Source of the DNA: Lacibacter sediminis
GTDB lineage: Bacteria; Bacteroidota; Bacteroidia; Chitinophagales; Chitinophagaceae
Reading direction: 5' to 3'
Assembly (NCBI RefSeq): GCF_014168535.1
Contig: NZ_CP060007.1
Span: forward strand, 3,286,001 to 3,350,000
DNA: 64,000 bases
Of the stretch, positions 44,011 through 53,291 are shown piece after piece. The translations under genes and the position numbers were made by a program. Position 1 is the first letter of the stretch. Each line of letters starts with the position of its first letter. The notes under the pieces were generated by a model. That model saw only the letters and a program-made list of their open reading frames with translations, ran no database searches and was not told where the DNA came from.

Positions 44011-46488
44011 ATGACTGCCTTTGCTGAATACCTGTTAAAAGTAATGATCTGTTCCGGTGTATTGACCGGTTATTACTGGCTTGCACTCCGCAATAAATTA
44101 TTTCATAGCTGGAACCGCTATTACTTGCTGGCTGCAGTTATCATATCGTTACTGTTGCCATTTGTCAAGATCAGTTTTATTACTGAACCTCAACCCGAGA
44201 ACTTACCCGCTTATACAATTCTGCAAAGCGTTACTACCAACGAAGTCTGGTTTCCTGAACAAACACCTGCTGCAACTGAAACCTTCACCAGAGAGCAAGC
44301 AAGTATTATGTTATATGTGCTTGTATCTATTGCGCTTTTTATAACACTTCTTATAACGTTATTACGAATCAAAAAACTGATCACTGCCTACGAACATTGG
44401 AAAATGAAAGACCTCACATTTGTTGATACTGATGCGAAAGGGACGCCGTTTTCTTTTATGCGATTTATTTTCTGGAACAGGGAAATTGACTTTGATTCAG
44501 CACAGGGGCAACAGATATTTAAACACGAACTCATTCATGTAAAAGAAAAACACAGCATCGATAAGTTATTCCTGCAGCTTGTATTAATTATGTTCTGGAT
44601 CAATCCATTCTTCTGGATCATACGGAAAGAATTAACGATGATCCATGAATTTATTGCCGACCGAAAATCTGTGAAAGACAGTGACGCATCTGCACTTGCA
44701 GCTATGATCCTCACCACTGCTTTCCCCGGGCATACTCTATCGCTCACCAATCCATTTTTTTATTCACCTATTAAACGAAGACTCCTTATGCTTTCCAAAC
44801 TTCAAAACCCGAAAGTAGGCTACATCAGCCGTTTACTGTTACTGCCGTTGCTAACCATTTTATTTACCGCCTTTGCAATTAAGATCAAAGAGAATGATCG
44901 TTCCTCTTCTATTCCACGATTAGAAAAACAACTGACCGTTGTGATTGATGCAGGTCATGGTTTTAGAAATGGGACACGGCATGGCGCTGTTGGATTAAAT
45001 GGAATAACAGAAGATGAAATTGCTTTGGCGATTACAAAAAAGATTCAACAATTGAATACAGATAAAAATCTGAAATTAATTTTTACAAGGAACGATGAAA
45101 AATTTGTTGAAACTAATGAGCGGGTAAAAATAGCAGAAGAAAATAAGTCTGACTTGTTTATATCCATTCATGCATCATATGTACCAACCCTGAAAAAAGA
45201 TGGAAAAGAAGTTGAGAATCCAGCGAACGGATTTGAACTCTATATTGCAAGAGATGGAATAGCAAATGTACCTGCGAGCAGAGAATTAGGTTCGGCCATT
45301 ATAAATGAAATGAAATCCGTAGTGTCTATCAGAGAACCAGGAATCAAACAACGTCAAATGGGTATTTATGTTTTGACTGCCTTGCAATGTCCGTCAGTAC
45401 TGCTTGAATGTGGCTTTATTTCCAATTCAAAAGATTTAGCTTTTCTTACCAATGAAAAGAACCAAGAGAAAATTGCAGAAGCTGTGTTGAAAGGGATTGT
45501 GAATTATGCAACTGCAAAGCATCAAAATATATCAACTACTTTAGATACCTCTCCACTAACAAAAGATACAGTACCAAATACCGAAATTGTAATTCCTAAA
45601 GGCACTCCAATTTTTACAAAAGCTGAAATAATGCCAGCGTTCCCGGGAGGCGAAACTGCATGGAATAAATACATGGAAAAAACAATACGGGAAAATATAG
45701 ATGCTTTGATGAAAGAAGGTAAGGAGGGGATTTGCGAAGTAGAATTTATCGTTAGCCCCGATGGCCTTGTTAATAAAGTAAAAGCCAAAACTATGGAGGA
45801 CACAAAACTTGCAGACGTTTTAATCGAAGCTATTAAAAAAGGTCCCAAGTGGGTTCCTGCAAAACAAAACGGAAGAAAAGTACATTGCTGGACTACACAA
45901 AAACTAACATTACGTTTGCCTGTCAGCCAAAATGCCCCGATTTCCGTAGCAAATGCGTTTATGCAAAATTTGTTCATCGGCATAGATAATCCTTTGGTTG
46001 TATCAATGGGTAACACCCCGGGAAGTCAGTTACACGTTACGTCAAACAATGGTACAATAACAAAAGTAAATGGCACATGGGTGGCAAGACCCGCCTTTGA
46101 AGGGAAAGCAATTATTACAATTACAGATCAAACCACAAATCAAGAAGCGAAGGTACTTTTTACTGTAAAGCAGTTGGCTGTTCCTGCTATTACCTTTGGA
46201 GATTCAAAAGGCGGAAGAGTATCAGCAGAAAAAATATTACAATCAAAAAATCTACTGATTGAGGACGACTGGGAGTTGACAAACTATACTATTTATTTTA
46301 CCGGAAAAGGTTTTGATGAACCATTTTTTGTAGCTGCAAACAAGTCACGTGAATTTAATCAACGGATACTTGAAGCTATTGCAAAATGTGGGCCCGGCAC
46401 AACGATTGTAATTGATGAGATTGCTGCAAAGATGAAAAAATCAGAAATTATAATAAGGTCAACACCTCTTGCATTCAACCTCTATTAA
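44011..46488 (+). CDS. M56 (BlaR1-like) peptidase fused to amidase, TonB and GldM-like domains
   Basis: 825 residues in four parts. (1) Residues 1-295: M56 membrane protease, five hydrophobic helices, zinc site HELIH at 172-176 with Glu213 in IHEFIAD. (2) About 306-500: N-acetylmuramoyl-L-alanine amidase (Amidase_3) with DAGHG (His316), the second zinc ligand near 334, SIHAS (His387) and catalytic LLECGF (Glu466), all conserved. (3) About 528-637: TonB C-terminal domain. (4) About 650-825: two GldM-like periplasmic domains. It is the sensor partner of the BlaI gene. A wall hydrolase inside the sensor is unusual; it may act on, or report on, peptidoglycan. Residue identities are seen; activity is inferred. 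Confidence 0.9.
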   Translation: MTAFAEYLLKVMICSGVLTGYYWLALRNKLFHSWNRYYLLAAVIISLLLPFVKISFITEPQPENLPAYTILQSVTTNEVWFPEQTPAATETFTREQASIMLYVLVSIALFITLLITLLRIKKLITAYEHWKMKDLTFVDTDAKGTPFSFMRFIFWNREIDFDSAQGQQIFKHELIHVKEKHSIDKLFLQLVLIMFWINPFFWIIRKELTMIHEFIADRKSVKDSDASALAAMILTTAFPGHTLSLTNPFFYSPIKRRLLMLSKLQNPKVGYISRLLLLPLLTILFTAFAIKIKENDRSSSIPRLEKQLTVVIDAGHGFRNGTRHGAVGLNGITEDEIALAITKKIQQLNTDKNLKLIFTRNDEKFVETNERVKIAEENKSDLFISIHASYVPTLKKDGKEVENPANGFELYIARDGIANVPASRELGSAIINEMKSVVSIREPGIKQRQMGIYVLTALQCPSVLLECGFISNSKDLAFLTNEKNQEKIAEAVLKGIVNYATAKHQNISTTLDTSPLTKDTVPNTEIVIPKGTPIFTKAEIMPAFPGGETAWNKYMEKTIRENIDALMKEGKEGICEVEFIVSPDGLVNKVKAKTMEDTKLADVLIEAIKKGPKWVPAKQNGRKVHCWTTQKLTLRLPVSQNAPISVANAFMQNLFIGIDNPLVVSMGNTPGSQLHVTSNNGTITKVNGTWVARPAFEGKAIITITDQTTNQEAKVLFTVKQLAVPAITFGDSKGGRVSAEKILQSKNLLIEDDWELTNYTIYFTGKGFDEPFFVAANKSREFNQRILEAIAKCGPGTTIVIDEIAAKMKKSEIIIRSTPLAFNLY

Positions 46489-46489
46489 A

Positions 46490-47662
46490 TCAAAAAACTA
46501 ATTCTTCATCCTTCAACTTAATCACTAACTCTTTCTTCTCACTCGCTTCTACCCTGCCAATCACCTGTGCATCTACACCAAACGACTTCGAGATGTTGAT
46601 CAATGTATCAGCATCTTTTTCATTTGTATAGATCTCCAGTCTTGTGCCCATGTTGAACACCTGGTACATTTCACGGGCATCAGCACCAGAAGCATCTTTG
46701 ATCAAATCAAAAATGATCGGCGGCGTAAAGAGATTGTCTTTTATGATCTTCATTGGTCCCGGTAAATATTTCATACACTTGGTTTGTCCACCACCACTGC
46801 AATGGATCAAGCCATGTACTGCATCAAAATGATTTTGCAATATTTCTTTCAGTACAGGTGCAAATGTTCTGGTTGGTGAGAGTAACAAGCGACCGATCAA
46901 ACTAGTTTCGCCATTTGGTAATTTCACTTCATCAGCTAAACGATGCTTACCAATATACACCACATCATCACTCAACTTCGATTCAAATGTTTCAGGAAAA
47001 TGATGCGCATAATATTTTTCCAATACATCATGTCGTGCACTCGTTAATCCATTACTTCCCAAACCACTGTTGTAAGATGTTTCATAATTCGCCTGTCCAA
47101 ATCCTGCAAGCCCAACAATCACATCACCAGCCTTGATCTTATCATTACTGATCACTTTGTTCTTTGGCCAGCGAGCCGTCATTGTTCCATTGACAGCAAT
47201 GGTACGCACTACATCACCCACATCCGCTGTTTCACCACCGAGGTAATGAATATTCACGCCATACTCTTTCAGCTGTGCAAACAACTCTGCAGAACCATTG
47301 ATGATCTGCTCCAGCACTTCACCCGGAATGAGTGTTTTATTACGATCGACAGTTGAAGAGAATAAAATATTATCGTAGATCCCAACACAAAGCAGGTCGT
47401 CCAGATTCATCACAATGGCATCCTGTGCAATGCCTTTCCAAACAGATGCATTACCGGTTTCTTTCCAATACAAATAAGCAAGAATACTTTTGGTTCCGGC
47501 ACCATCAGCATGGGTTACGTTTACCCAATCGGCATCGCCACCCAAATAATCGGGATAGAGTTTGCAAAACGCATTCGGGTATAATCCCTGGTCGAGATGT
47601 TCTACTGCCTTATGTACTTCTTCCTTTTGTGCCGAAACACCCCGTTTATTGTATAATGACAT
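46490..47662 (-). CDS. purM: Phosphoribosylformylglycinamidine cyclo-ligase (AIR synthetase)
   Basis: Closes the imidazole ring of purines using ATP. 390 residues, the size usual in Bacteroidota. Characteristic are VTHADGAGTKS, GIAQDAIVMNLDDLLCVG, GETADVGDVVRTIAVNG and VHGLIHCSGGGQTKCMK. ATG at 47662 (MSLYNKRGVSAQ) is preferred; the frame is open to 47707 but the extension lies beyond the promoter candidate. It converges on the M56 gene and is divergent from ribF. Confidence 0.93.
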   Translation of the reverse strand: MSLYNKRGVSAQKEEVHKAVEHLDQGLYPNAFCKLYPDYLGGDADWVNVTHADGAGTKSILAYLYWKETGNASVWKGIAQDAIVMNLDDLLCVGIYDNILFSSTVDRNKTLIPGEVLEQIINGSAELFAQLKEYGVNIHYLGGETADVGDVVRTIAVNGTMTARWPKNKVISNDKIKAGDVIVGLAGFGQANYETSYNSGLGSNGLTSARHDVLEKYYAHHFPETFESKLSDDVVYIGKHRLADEVKLPNGETSLIGRLLLSPTRTFAPVLKEILQNHFDAVHGLIHCSGGGQTKCMKYLPGPMKIIKDNLFTPPIIFDLIKDASGADAREMYQVFNMGTRLEIYTNEKDADTLINISKSFGVDAQVIGRVEASEKKELVIKLKDEELVF

Positions 47663-47682
47663 TCCGCTTTGTTTATGAGCCG

Positions 47683-47690
47683 CAAAACTA
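47683..47690 (-). promoter_or_regulatory. -7 promoter element of purM
   Basis: TAGTTTTG on the minus strand, 21 bases before the ATG at 47662, matches TAnnTTTG. It argues for the shorter purM start. Confidence 0.45.
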
Positions 47691-47713
47691 ACACTTCCAC
47701 GCTTCAAATGTGT

Positions 47714-47721
47714 TACTTTTG
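47714..47721 (+). promoter_or_regulatory. -7 promoter element of ribF
   Basis: TACTTTTG, ending 12 bases before the ribF ATG. A perfect TAnnTTTG; the -33 element is not clear. Confidence 0.5.
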
Positions 47722-47733
47722 TGCCTTCAAATT

Positions 47734-48669
47734 ATGAAGGTTTACAGAAGTTTGCAGCAGTTGCCCGTTTTTACGAACGCCGTTGTTACAATCGGCACTT
47801 TCGATGGTGTGCATCTTGGTCACCAGCAAATCATCCGGCAATTATGTGCCGAAGCAAAGGAAAATGGGGGCGAATCGGTCCTTATCAGCTTTTACCCACA
47901 TCCACGGAAAATTGTTCAGCCTGAACGGTACATTCCTGAACTCACCACACTGGAGGAACGTATTGAACTGTTGAAACAGCAAGGGTTAGATAACCTGGTG
48001 GTAGTTCCTTTCAACAAAGAATTTTCGCAGCAAACAGCGCAGCAATACATCAAAAATTTCCTGGTCGATCGGTTTCACCCGTCGCTGATCATCATTGGTT
48101 ACGATCATAAGTTTGGTAATAACCGTGAAGGCGATTATCGACTCTTGGAAAAAATGGGCGAAGAATATCAATACAGTGTAAAAGAAATTCCACAGCAGTT
48201 GCGGAATGAAGTGATTGTAAGTTCAACCAAAATAAGAGAAGCGATTGCCATTGGCGATGTAGAGAAAGCCAACCAACTGTTAGGTTATTCCTATTTCTTT
48301 CGTGGATATGTGGTGGAAGGAAATAAACTCGGTCGTAAGTTGGGCTACCCTACTGCGAACCTGCAGATACAGGATGCAGATAAATTAGTTCCTGCAAATG
48401 GTGTGTATGCGGTACAGGCACAAATAGAAGGTGAGTCGGGAATATTGAAAGGCATGATGAATATTGGCACAAGACCTACTGTTGATGGTACCACCAAAAC
48501 CGTTGAAGTAAACCTGTTTGATTTTGAAGAAGACATTTACAACCGTCATTTAAAAGTGTTTGTAAAATATCATCTGCGGAATGAAGTAAAGTTCGACGGG
48601 TTGGATAAACTGATTGAACAATTACATAAAGACAAAGAAATATCTATCAGCAAACTGGCTGATAACTGA
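47734..48669 (+). CDS. ribF: Bifunctional riboflavin kinase / FAD synthetase
   Basis: Converts riboflavin to FMN and FMN to FAD. 311 residues from ATG 47734 (MKVYRSLQQLPVF). The N-terminal nucleotidyltransferase has the IGTFDGVHLGHQQII motif and SSTKIREAI; the C-terminal flavokinase has NKLGRKLGYPTANLQI and MMNIGTRPTVDG. pgi starts 27 bases downstream in the same direction. Confidence 0.95.
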   Translation: MKVYRSLQQLPVFTNAVVTIGTFDGVHLGHQQIIRQLCAEAKENGGESVLISFYPHPRKIVQPERYIPELTTLEERIELLKQQGLDNLVVVPFNKEFSQQTAQQYIKNFLVDRFHPSLIIIGYDHKFGNNREGDYRLLEKMGEEYQYSVKEIPQQLRNEVIVSSTKIREAIAIGDVEKANQLLGYSYFFRGYVVEGNKLGRKLGYPTANLQIQDADKLVPANGVYAVQAQIEGESGILKGMMNIGTRPTVDGTTKTVEVNLFDFEEDIYNRHLKVFVKYHLRNEVKFDGLDKLIEQLHKDKEISISKLADN

Positions 48670-48696
48670 ACTTAAGACAAACCTAAACTACTCAAC

Positions 48697-50325
48697 ATGC
48701 TCTCATCGATTAACCCAACTACAACCAAGGCCTGGCAACAATTGACTGCACATGCTGCACAAATGAAAAAAGTGCACATGCGTGATCTGTTCAAAGCAGA
48801 TGCCAATCGCTTTCAAAAATTCAGCACTTGTGAAAATGACATGGTGTTTGATTATTCAAAGAATATCATCACGGAAGAAACCATGCAGTTGCTGTTGCAA
48901 CTGGCTGATGAGTGCAAGGTGAAAGAAGCAATTGATAAAATGTTTGCGGGCGATGTGATCAACCATACTGAAAAAAGAGCTGTACTTCATACTGCACTTC
49001 GTAATTTCTCCGGTAAAGAAGTTTTGGTTGATGGAAAGAATGTGATGCCGGATATTCAACGTGTATTGGAGCAGATGAAAAACTTCTGCGCCAATATTCA
49101 TAGTGGTGAATGGAAAGGATATACCGGCAAGAAAATAAAATACATTGTCAATATTGGTATTGGCGGAAGTGATCTTGGCCCCGTGATGATCACCGAAGCA
49201 TTAAAACCTTATTGGGTGGAAGGTATTGAAACATATTTTGTAAGTAATGTTGACGGAACACATATTGCTGAGACCTTTAAGAAGGTTACACCTGATGAAA
49301 CACTCTTTCTCATTGCTTCCAAAACATTTACCACACAGGAAACCATGACCAATGCACACAGTGCAAGAAATTGGTTCCTGGAACATGCGAAAGACGAAGC
49401 ACATGTGGCTAAACATTTTGCTGCATTATCAACCAATGAAAAAGATGTGGTGAAGTTTGGGATTGATAAGGCGAACATGTTTGAGTTCTGGGATTGGGTT
49501 GGCGGTCGTTACAGTTTGTGGAGTGCCATTGGTTTATCCATTGCATTAACGATCGGCTACAACAACTTTGAAGAATTATTGAAAGGTGCTTACCAGGCCG
49601 ATGAACATTTCCGTACTGAAAAATTTGCAACGAATATTCCGGTGATCATGGCCTTGCTGGGCACATGGTATGTCAACTTCTTTGATGCAAAGAGTGAAGC
49701 AATACTTCCTTATGATCAATACCTGCATCGCTTTGCTGCTTATTTTCAGCAAGGCAACATGGAGAGTAATGGAAAGTATGTTGATCGGAGTGGTAATAAA
49801 GTTGATTACAGCACAGGCCCGATCATTTGGGGTGAACCTGGCACCAATGGTCAGCATTCATTCTATCAATTAATTCATCAGGGCACGCATTTAATCCCTG
49901 CTGATTTTATAGCACCGGCCATCAGTCATAATCCGCTGAGCGATCATCATCCAAAACTCATGAGTAATTTCTTTGCACAAACAGAAGCACTCATGAACGG
50001 TAAATCAAAAGAAGAAGTAATTGCTGAAGGCGTAAAAGAAGAACTGGTTCCTTATAAAGTGTTTGAAGGGAATCGACCCACTAACTCAATTCTATTGAAG
50101 AAGATCACACCATTCACATTAGGTGAATTAGTTGCGTTGTATGAACACAAGATCTTTGTACAGGGTGTCATCTGGAATGTGTACAGCTTCGATCAGTGGG
50201 GTGTTGAATTGGGTAAACAATTAGCCAATAAAATTCTGCCTGAATTGATAACTGATGATACGGTATCATCGCATGATGCGTCTACGAATTCACTCATCAA
50301 CTTATACAAGAACTTCCGCAAATAA
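48697..50325 (+). CDS. pgi: Glucose-6-phosphate isomerase
   Basis: 542-residue cytosolic enzyme interconverting glucose- and fructose-6-phosphate. [45 protein letters not shown] and [18 protein letters not shown], the signatures with the catalytic Glu and His, are present. Together with ribF it forms a short transcription unit ending in a strong terminator. Confidence 0.96.
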   Translation: MLSSINPTTTKAWQQLTAHAAQMKKVHMRDLFKADANRFQKFSTCENDMVFDYSKNIITEETMQLLLQLADECKVKEAIDKMFAGDVINHTEKRAVLHTALRNFSGKEVLVDGKNVMPDIQRVLEQMKNFCANIHSGEWKGYTGKKIKYIVNIGIGGSDLGPVMITEALKPYWVEGIETYFVSNVDGTHIAETFKKVTPDETLFLIASKTFTTQETMTNAHSARNWFLEHAKDEAHVAKHFAALSTNEKDVVKFGIDKANMFEFWDWVGGRYSLWSAIGLSIALTIGYNNFEELLKGAYQADEHFRTEKFATNIPVIMALLGTWYVNFFDAKSEAILPYDQYLHRFAAYFQQGNMESNGKYVDRSGNKVDYSTGPIIWGEPGTNGQHSFYQLIHQGTHLIPADFIAPAISHNPLSDHHPKLMSNFFAQTEALMNGKSKEEVIAEGVKEELVPYKVFEGNRPTNSILLKKITPFTLGELVALYEHKIFVQGVIWNVYSFDQWGVELGKQLANKILPELITDDTVSSHDASTNSLINLYKNFRK

Positions 50326-50360
50326 AGAAAAGCCCCCGATAAGATCGGGGGCTTTTCTTT
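50324..50360. terminator. Strong bidirectional terminator after pgi
   Basis: AAAGAAAAGCCCCCGAT, loop AAG, ATCGGGGGCTTTTCTTT: a 17-base perfect stem with flanking A and T runs. It serves pgi on the plus strand and the HEIGH protease gene at 50382 on the minus strand. Confidence 0.92.
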
Positions 50361-50381
50361 ATTCATTTACTTACACTACTA

Positions 50382-51176
50382 TTAATATAAGTAACCTAAT
50401 GCTATTACATCATTAGCGTTAAACGGACGGTTTACACCATTTCCAATACAAGCCAACATCCAGCTATTCGGATCAGCAGTTGTAGGCGTACCTGGAATAT
50501 GTATAGCTCCAACAGTGCTTGCACCTTCGTTGTATCTTCTGCCACCACAGCTATACTGACGATTCATATAATCAGTATGGCGGAAGCCAATGCAATGCCC
50601 CATCTCGTGTGCAAGAATAGACACCACGGTATTCGTATTCCATGTGTCCATATAAGAACGGTTTACCAAGATTGAATTGTGAGGATTACCTGCTGAGGTT
50701 GGGAAACCTGCAGAAGCAAGATAACCTGCTCCTGCCGGTGCAGGAGAAATAACAATATCTCCACCTGATGAAACACGCTGGAATGTGAGCGTTAATCCTA
50801 ATGCATTGTACCGTGCAATGGCTGCATCAGTGTTTGTTACATAAGCTGCAGGCAAGCTGCTGCTAACCTGTACTGTAATTGTACGTGGCAAGCCTGTAAC
50901 AAGGTTGGTTGTTCGGTACTGCTCTTCACTGGCAACAACAAGATTGGGACTTGTTGATACTTTACCAAGATCGGCACGTGGGATGAAAATATCACCTTCT
51001 ACAATAAAACCATCCGATTCAATCATTACACCATCAGTTGAAAAACCCATAGCGGCGATCTGGTTTAATTCTTCCTGTGAAACTTCAGTTTTGGTTGTCT
51101 TTACATCTTTTTGACAGGAAACAAAAAGTACGGACATCGAAATTGCGGCAACAAATGCCATTTTCATTTTCTTCAT
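50382..51176 (-). CDS. HEIGH-type (M57) metalloprotease lipoprotein 1
   Basis: 264 residues. Signal peptide with lipobox FVSC (Cys21), then a propeptide-like region (SQEELNQIAAMGFSTDGVMIESDGFIVEGDIFI) and a catalytic domain with zinc motif AHEMGHCIGFRHTDYMN, the extended HExxHxxGFxH. Such peptidases are related to protease B of myxobacteria. It is the first of three tandem paralogues that share spacing and motif order. Secreted or surface-bound; substrate unknown. Confidence 0.87.
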   Translation of the reverse strand: MKKMKMAFVAAISMSVLFVSCQKDVKTTKTEVSQEELNQIAAMGFSTDGVMIESDGFIVEGDIFIPRADLGKVSTSPNLVVASEEQYRTTNLVTGLPRTITVQVSSSLPAAYVTNTDAAIARYNALGLTLTFQRVSSGGDIVISPAPAGAGYLASAGFPTSAGNPHNSILVNRSYMDTWNTNTVVSILAHEMGHCIGFRHTDYMNRQYSCGGRRYNEGASTVGAIHIPGTPTTADPNSWMLACIGNGVNRPFNANDVIALGYLY

Positions 51177-51290
51177 GCTTGATAATTGTTTAGGTTTAAA
51201 AATCGAAACTTCAATATAAAGAAAAATCCGACAAAGGATATCTGCTGTTTATTCTTTTTTTTAAATGAAAATGAATTAATGCAATGACAT

Positions 51291-51320
51291 AAAAAAACAC
51301 TCTCAAAATTGAGAGTGTTT
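51291..51320 (-). terminator. Terminator of the second HEIGH gene
   Basis: AAACACTCTCA, loop, TGAGAGTGTTT, followed on the minus strand by more T. It closes the unit of the gene at 51342. Confidence 0.85.
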
Positions 51321-51341
51321 AAATACACTACTAAGTCATTA

Positions 51342-52136
51342 TTAGTATAAATATCCTAAAGCCTTTTTGTCATTAGTGTTAAACGGACGATTTGTTGATG
51401 CGCTTAAACATGCCAACATCCATGAATCAGGATCAGGACCTGTTGGTGTACCATCAATATGCACAGCACCAACTCCTGTTGTTGATTGTCCCTCATTACC
51501 GCCTGAACCGCAACTGTAAGCACGGTTCATATAATCTGTATGACGGAAGCCGATACAATGACCTAACTCATGTGCAACTACAGTTGTCATGAAACCATCG
51601 CTAAAACCAGTTGTATACTTTTTTGCATACTTTATTTCATTGTATGGATTACCCCCGCTTGGGAAACCTGCCGACGCAATGTACTGGCCTGTGTTAACAA
51701 TACGTATGTTAATATTTCCACCACTTGCTACTCGGGAAAACGTCAGACCAAGGTTTTCAGCATTGTAACGTGCGATTGCATTGTTTACTGCAGTTGAAAA
51801 AGCAGCACTAACAGTTCCACTTACACTTATTGTAATTGCTCTGGGAGTACTAACCAGATTAAAGGTGTGGTACTGCTCTTCCTGAGCAATAATTAAACGG
51901 GGGGAAGTTGGCCTTGAAGCAGCAAGATCTTTTGGATCTAAGAAAATATCTCCTTCAACAACATAACCTCCATCAGCTGCAATTACGTTACTCGTAGAGA
52001 AACCCAAGGCTGCAATACTGTTTAACACATCCTGCGAAACTTCGGTTTGCACATCTTCTTTGGACGCCTTTGAACAGGCAACAATAAACAATGCTGAAAA
52101 TGAAACAACAGCAATGATCGAAAATAGCTTTCTCAT
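51342..52136 (-). CDS. HEIGH-type (M57) metalloprotease lipoprotein 2
   Basis: 264 residues; lipobox IVAC (Cys21), SQDVLNSIAALGFSTSNV in the propeptide region, zinc motif AHELGHCIGFRHTDYMN, and the same final segment WMLACLSASTNRPFNTNDKKALGYLY. It differs from copy 1 most in the middle. Its own terminator follows at 51291-51320, so each copy appears to be expressed on its own. Confidence 0.87.
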   Translation of the reverse strand: MRKLFSIIAVVSFSALFIVACSKASKEDVQTEVSQDVLNSIAALGFSTSNVIAADGGYVVEGDIFLDPKDLAASRPTSPRLIIAQEEQYHTFNLVSTPRAITISVSGTVSAAFSTAVNNAIARYNAENLGLTFSRVASGGNINIRIVNTGQYIASAGFPSGGNPYNEIKYAKKYTTGFSDGFMTTVVAHELGHCIGFRHTDYMNRAYSCGSGGNEGQSTTGVGAVHIDGTPTGPDPDSWMLACLSASTNRPFNTNDKKALGYLY

Positions 52137-52235
52137 GTTTTAAATGTTTAGGTTTAGAATTGACTCTTAAATTAAACAAAATAATTGAAGTTTCAAGGGA
52201 TACCTACTACCGTAAAACTACGTATAGCTATCTCT

Positions 52236-52268
52236 CCATAAAAAAGGCATCCTTTACAGGATGCCTTT
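52236..52268 (-). terminator. Terminator of the third HEIGH gene
   Basis: AAAGGCATCC, loop, AGGATGCCTTT plus a T-run on the minus strand. Confidence 0.85.
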
Positions 52269-52288
52269 AAGTATAAAATACACATCGA

Positions 52289-53098
52289 TTAATAAACGTA
52301 ATTCAATGCTGTTTGATCGGCACTTGTGAACGGACGGTTAAATGAAGATGATGTGCTTCCGCAAGCCAGCATCCATGAACCGGCACTTGGACCAGATGGT
52401 GTACCCGGAATATAAATGGCACCCACACCTGCTGAACCTTCGTTGTATGCAGAACCACCACAACTATATGAACGGTTCATATAATCTGTGTGACGAAACC
52501 CGATGCAATGACCCATTTCATGTGCAATGGTTGTAGCCAATGCATTTACAGCAACTCCCGAATTATACCAATAGGTATTCATCTGGATCTGACTGTATGG
52601 GTTACCCGAACTAGTTGGGAAACCTGCAGAGCCTAATGTATTGCTTACCTGGTAATAGGTAACAATATTAATGTTGGCAGAAGTTGAACCGGTTACACGC
52701 TGAAAACGGATGCGTAAACCCAATGCATTGTAACGACGGATAGCTTCATCGGTTGCAGATACAAAATTTGATTGCGTTGTGTTGAGTTTCACCGTAATTG
52801 TTCTTGGCAATCCTGTTACCAGGTAAGTGGTACGGTAATGTTCTTCATTCGCATAGATCAATTCGTTTGAAGTTGGCGTATGCCGGAGGTTTTCATCAGT
52901 AAGAAGAATATCTCCTTCCACTAAATAACCAGCATCAGTCTGCACAACTCCTTCAGTTGAGAATCCCTGTGCAGCAATTTGATTTAATACATCCTGCGAC
53001 ACTTCAGTGTTTACAGTTTCTTTGGCAGCTTTTTTACAGGCTACGATAAACAACGCTGAAAATGACACAGCGATGAAAACAAAAACAATTTTTCTCAT
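52289..53098 (-). CDS. HEIGH-type (M57) metalloprotease lipoprotein 3
   Basis: 269 residues from the ATG at 53098 (MRKIVFVFIAVSFSALFIVAC, lipobox Cys21); an open extension to 53134 precedes the signal. Catalytic motif AHEMGHCIGFRHTDYMN and the common end WMLACGSTSSSFNRPFTSADQTALNYVY. It is the most upstream of the three on the minus strand and diverges from the subtilase at 53292, with a 193-base gap. Confidence 0.87.
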   Translation of the reverse strand: MRKIVFVFIAVSFSALFIVACKKAAKETVNTEVSQDVLNQIAAQGFSTEGVVQTDAGYLVEGDILLTDENLRHTPTSNELIYANEEHYRTTYLVTGLPRTITVKLNTTQSNFVSATDEAIRRYNALGLRIRFQRVTGSTSANINIVTYYQVSNTLGSAGFPTSSGNPYSQIQMNTYWYNSGVAVNALATTIAHEMGHCIGFRHTDYMNRSYSCGGSAYNEGSAGVGAIYIPGTPSGPSAGSWMLACGSTSSSFNRPFTSADQTALNYVY

Positions 53099-53274
53099 GT
53101 TTAACTTGTGTTTAGGTTGAAAAATGATTGACACTTTAAATTATTTATTTTTATAACCTGTAAACAAGTGATCATTGCAGCAGTGTTGCAAACAAACGGC
53201 ATCGTTCAACAAAAAGTAAAAACACTAAGAAAGTTTACACAAATAATAATTAAAGCTTAAGTTTTATTTTTTTT

Positions 53275-53281
53275 AAGGAGA
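53275..53281 (+). promoter_or_regulatory. Unusual strong Shine-Dalgarno before the subtilase
   Basis: AAGGAGA ten bases before the ATG at 53292, in a phylum where most genes lack one. It supports that start over later methionines. Confidence 0.55.
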
Positions 53282-53291
53282 TTTATACACG

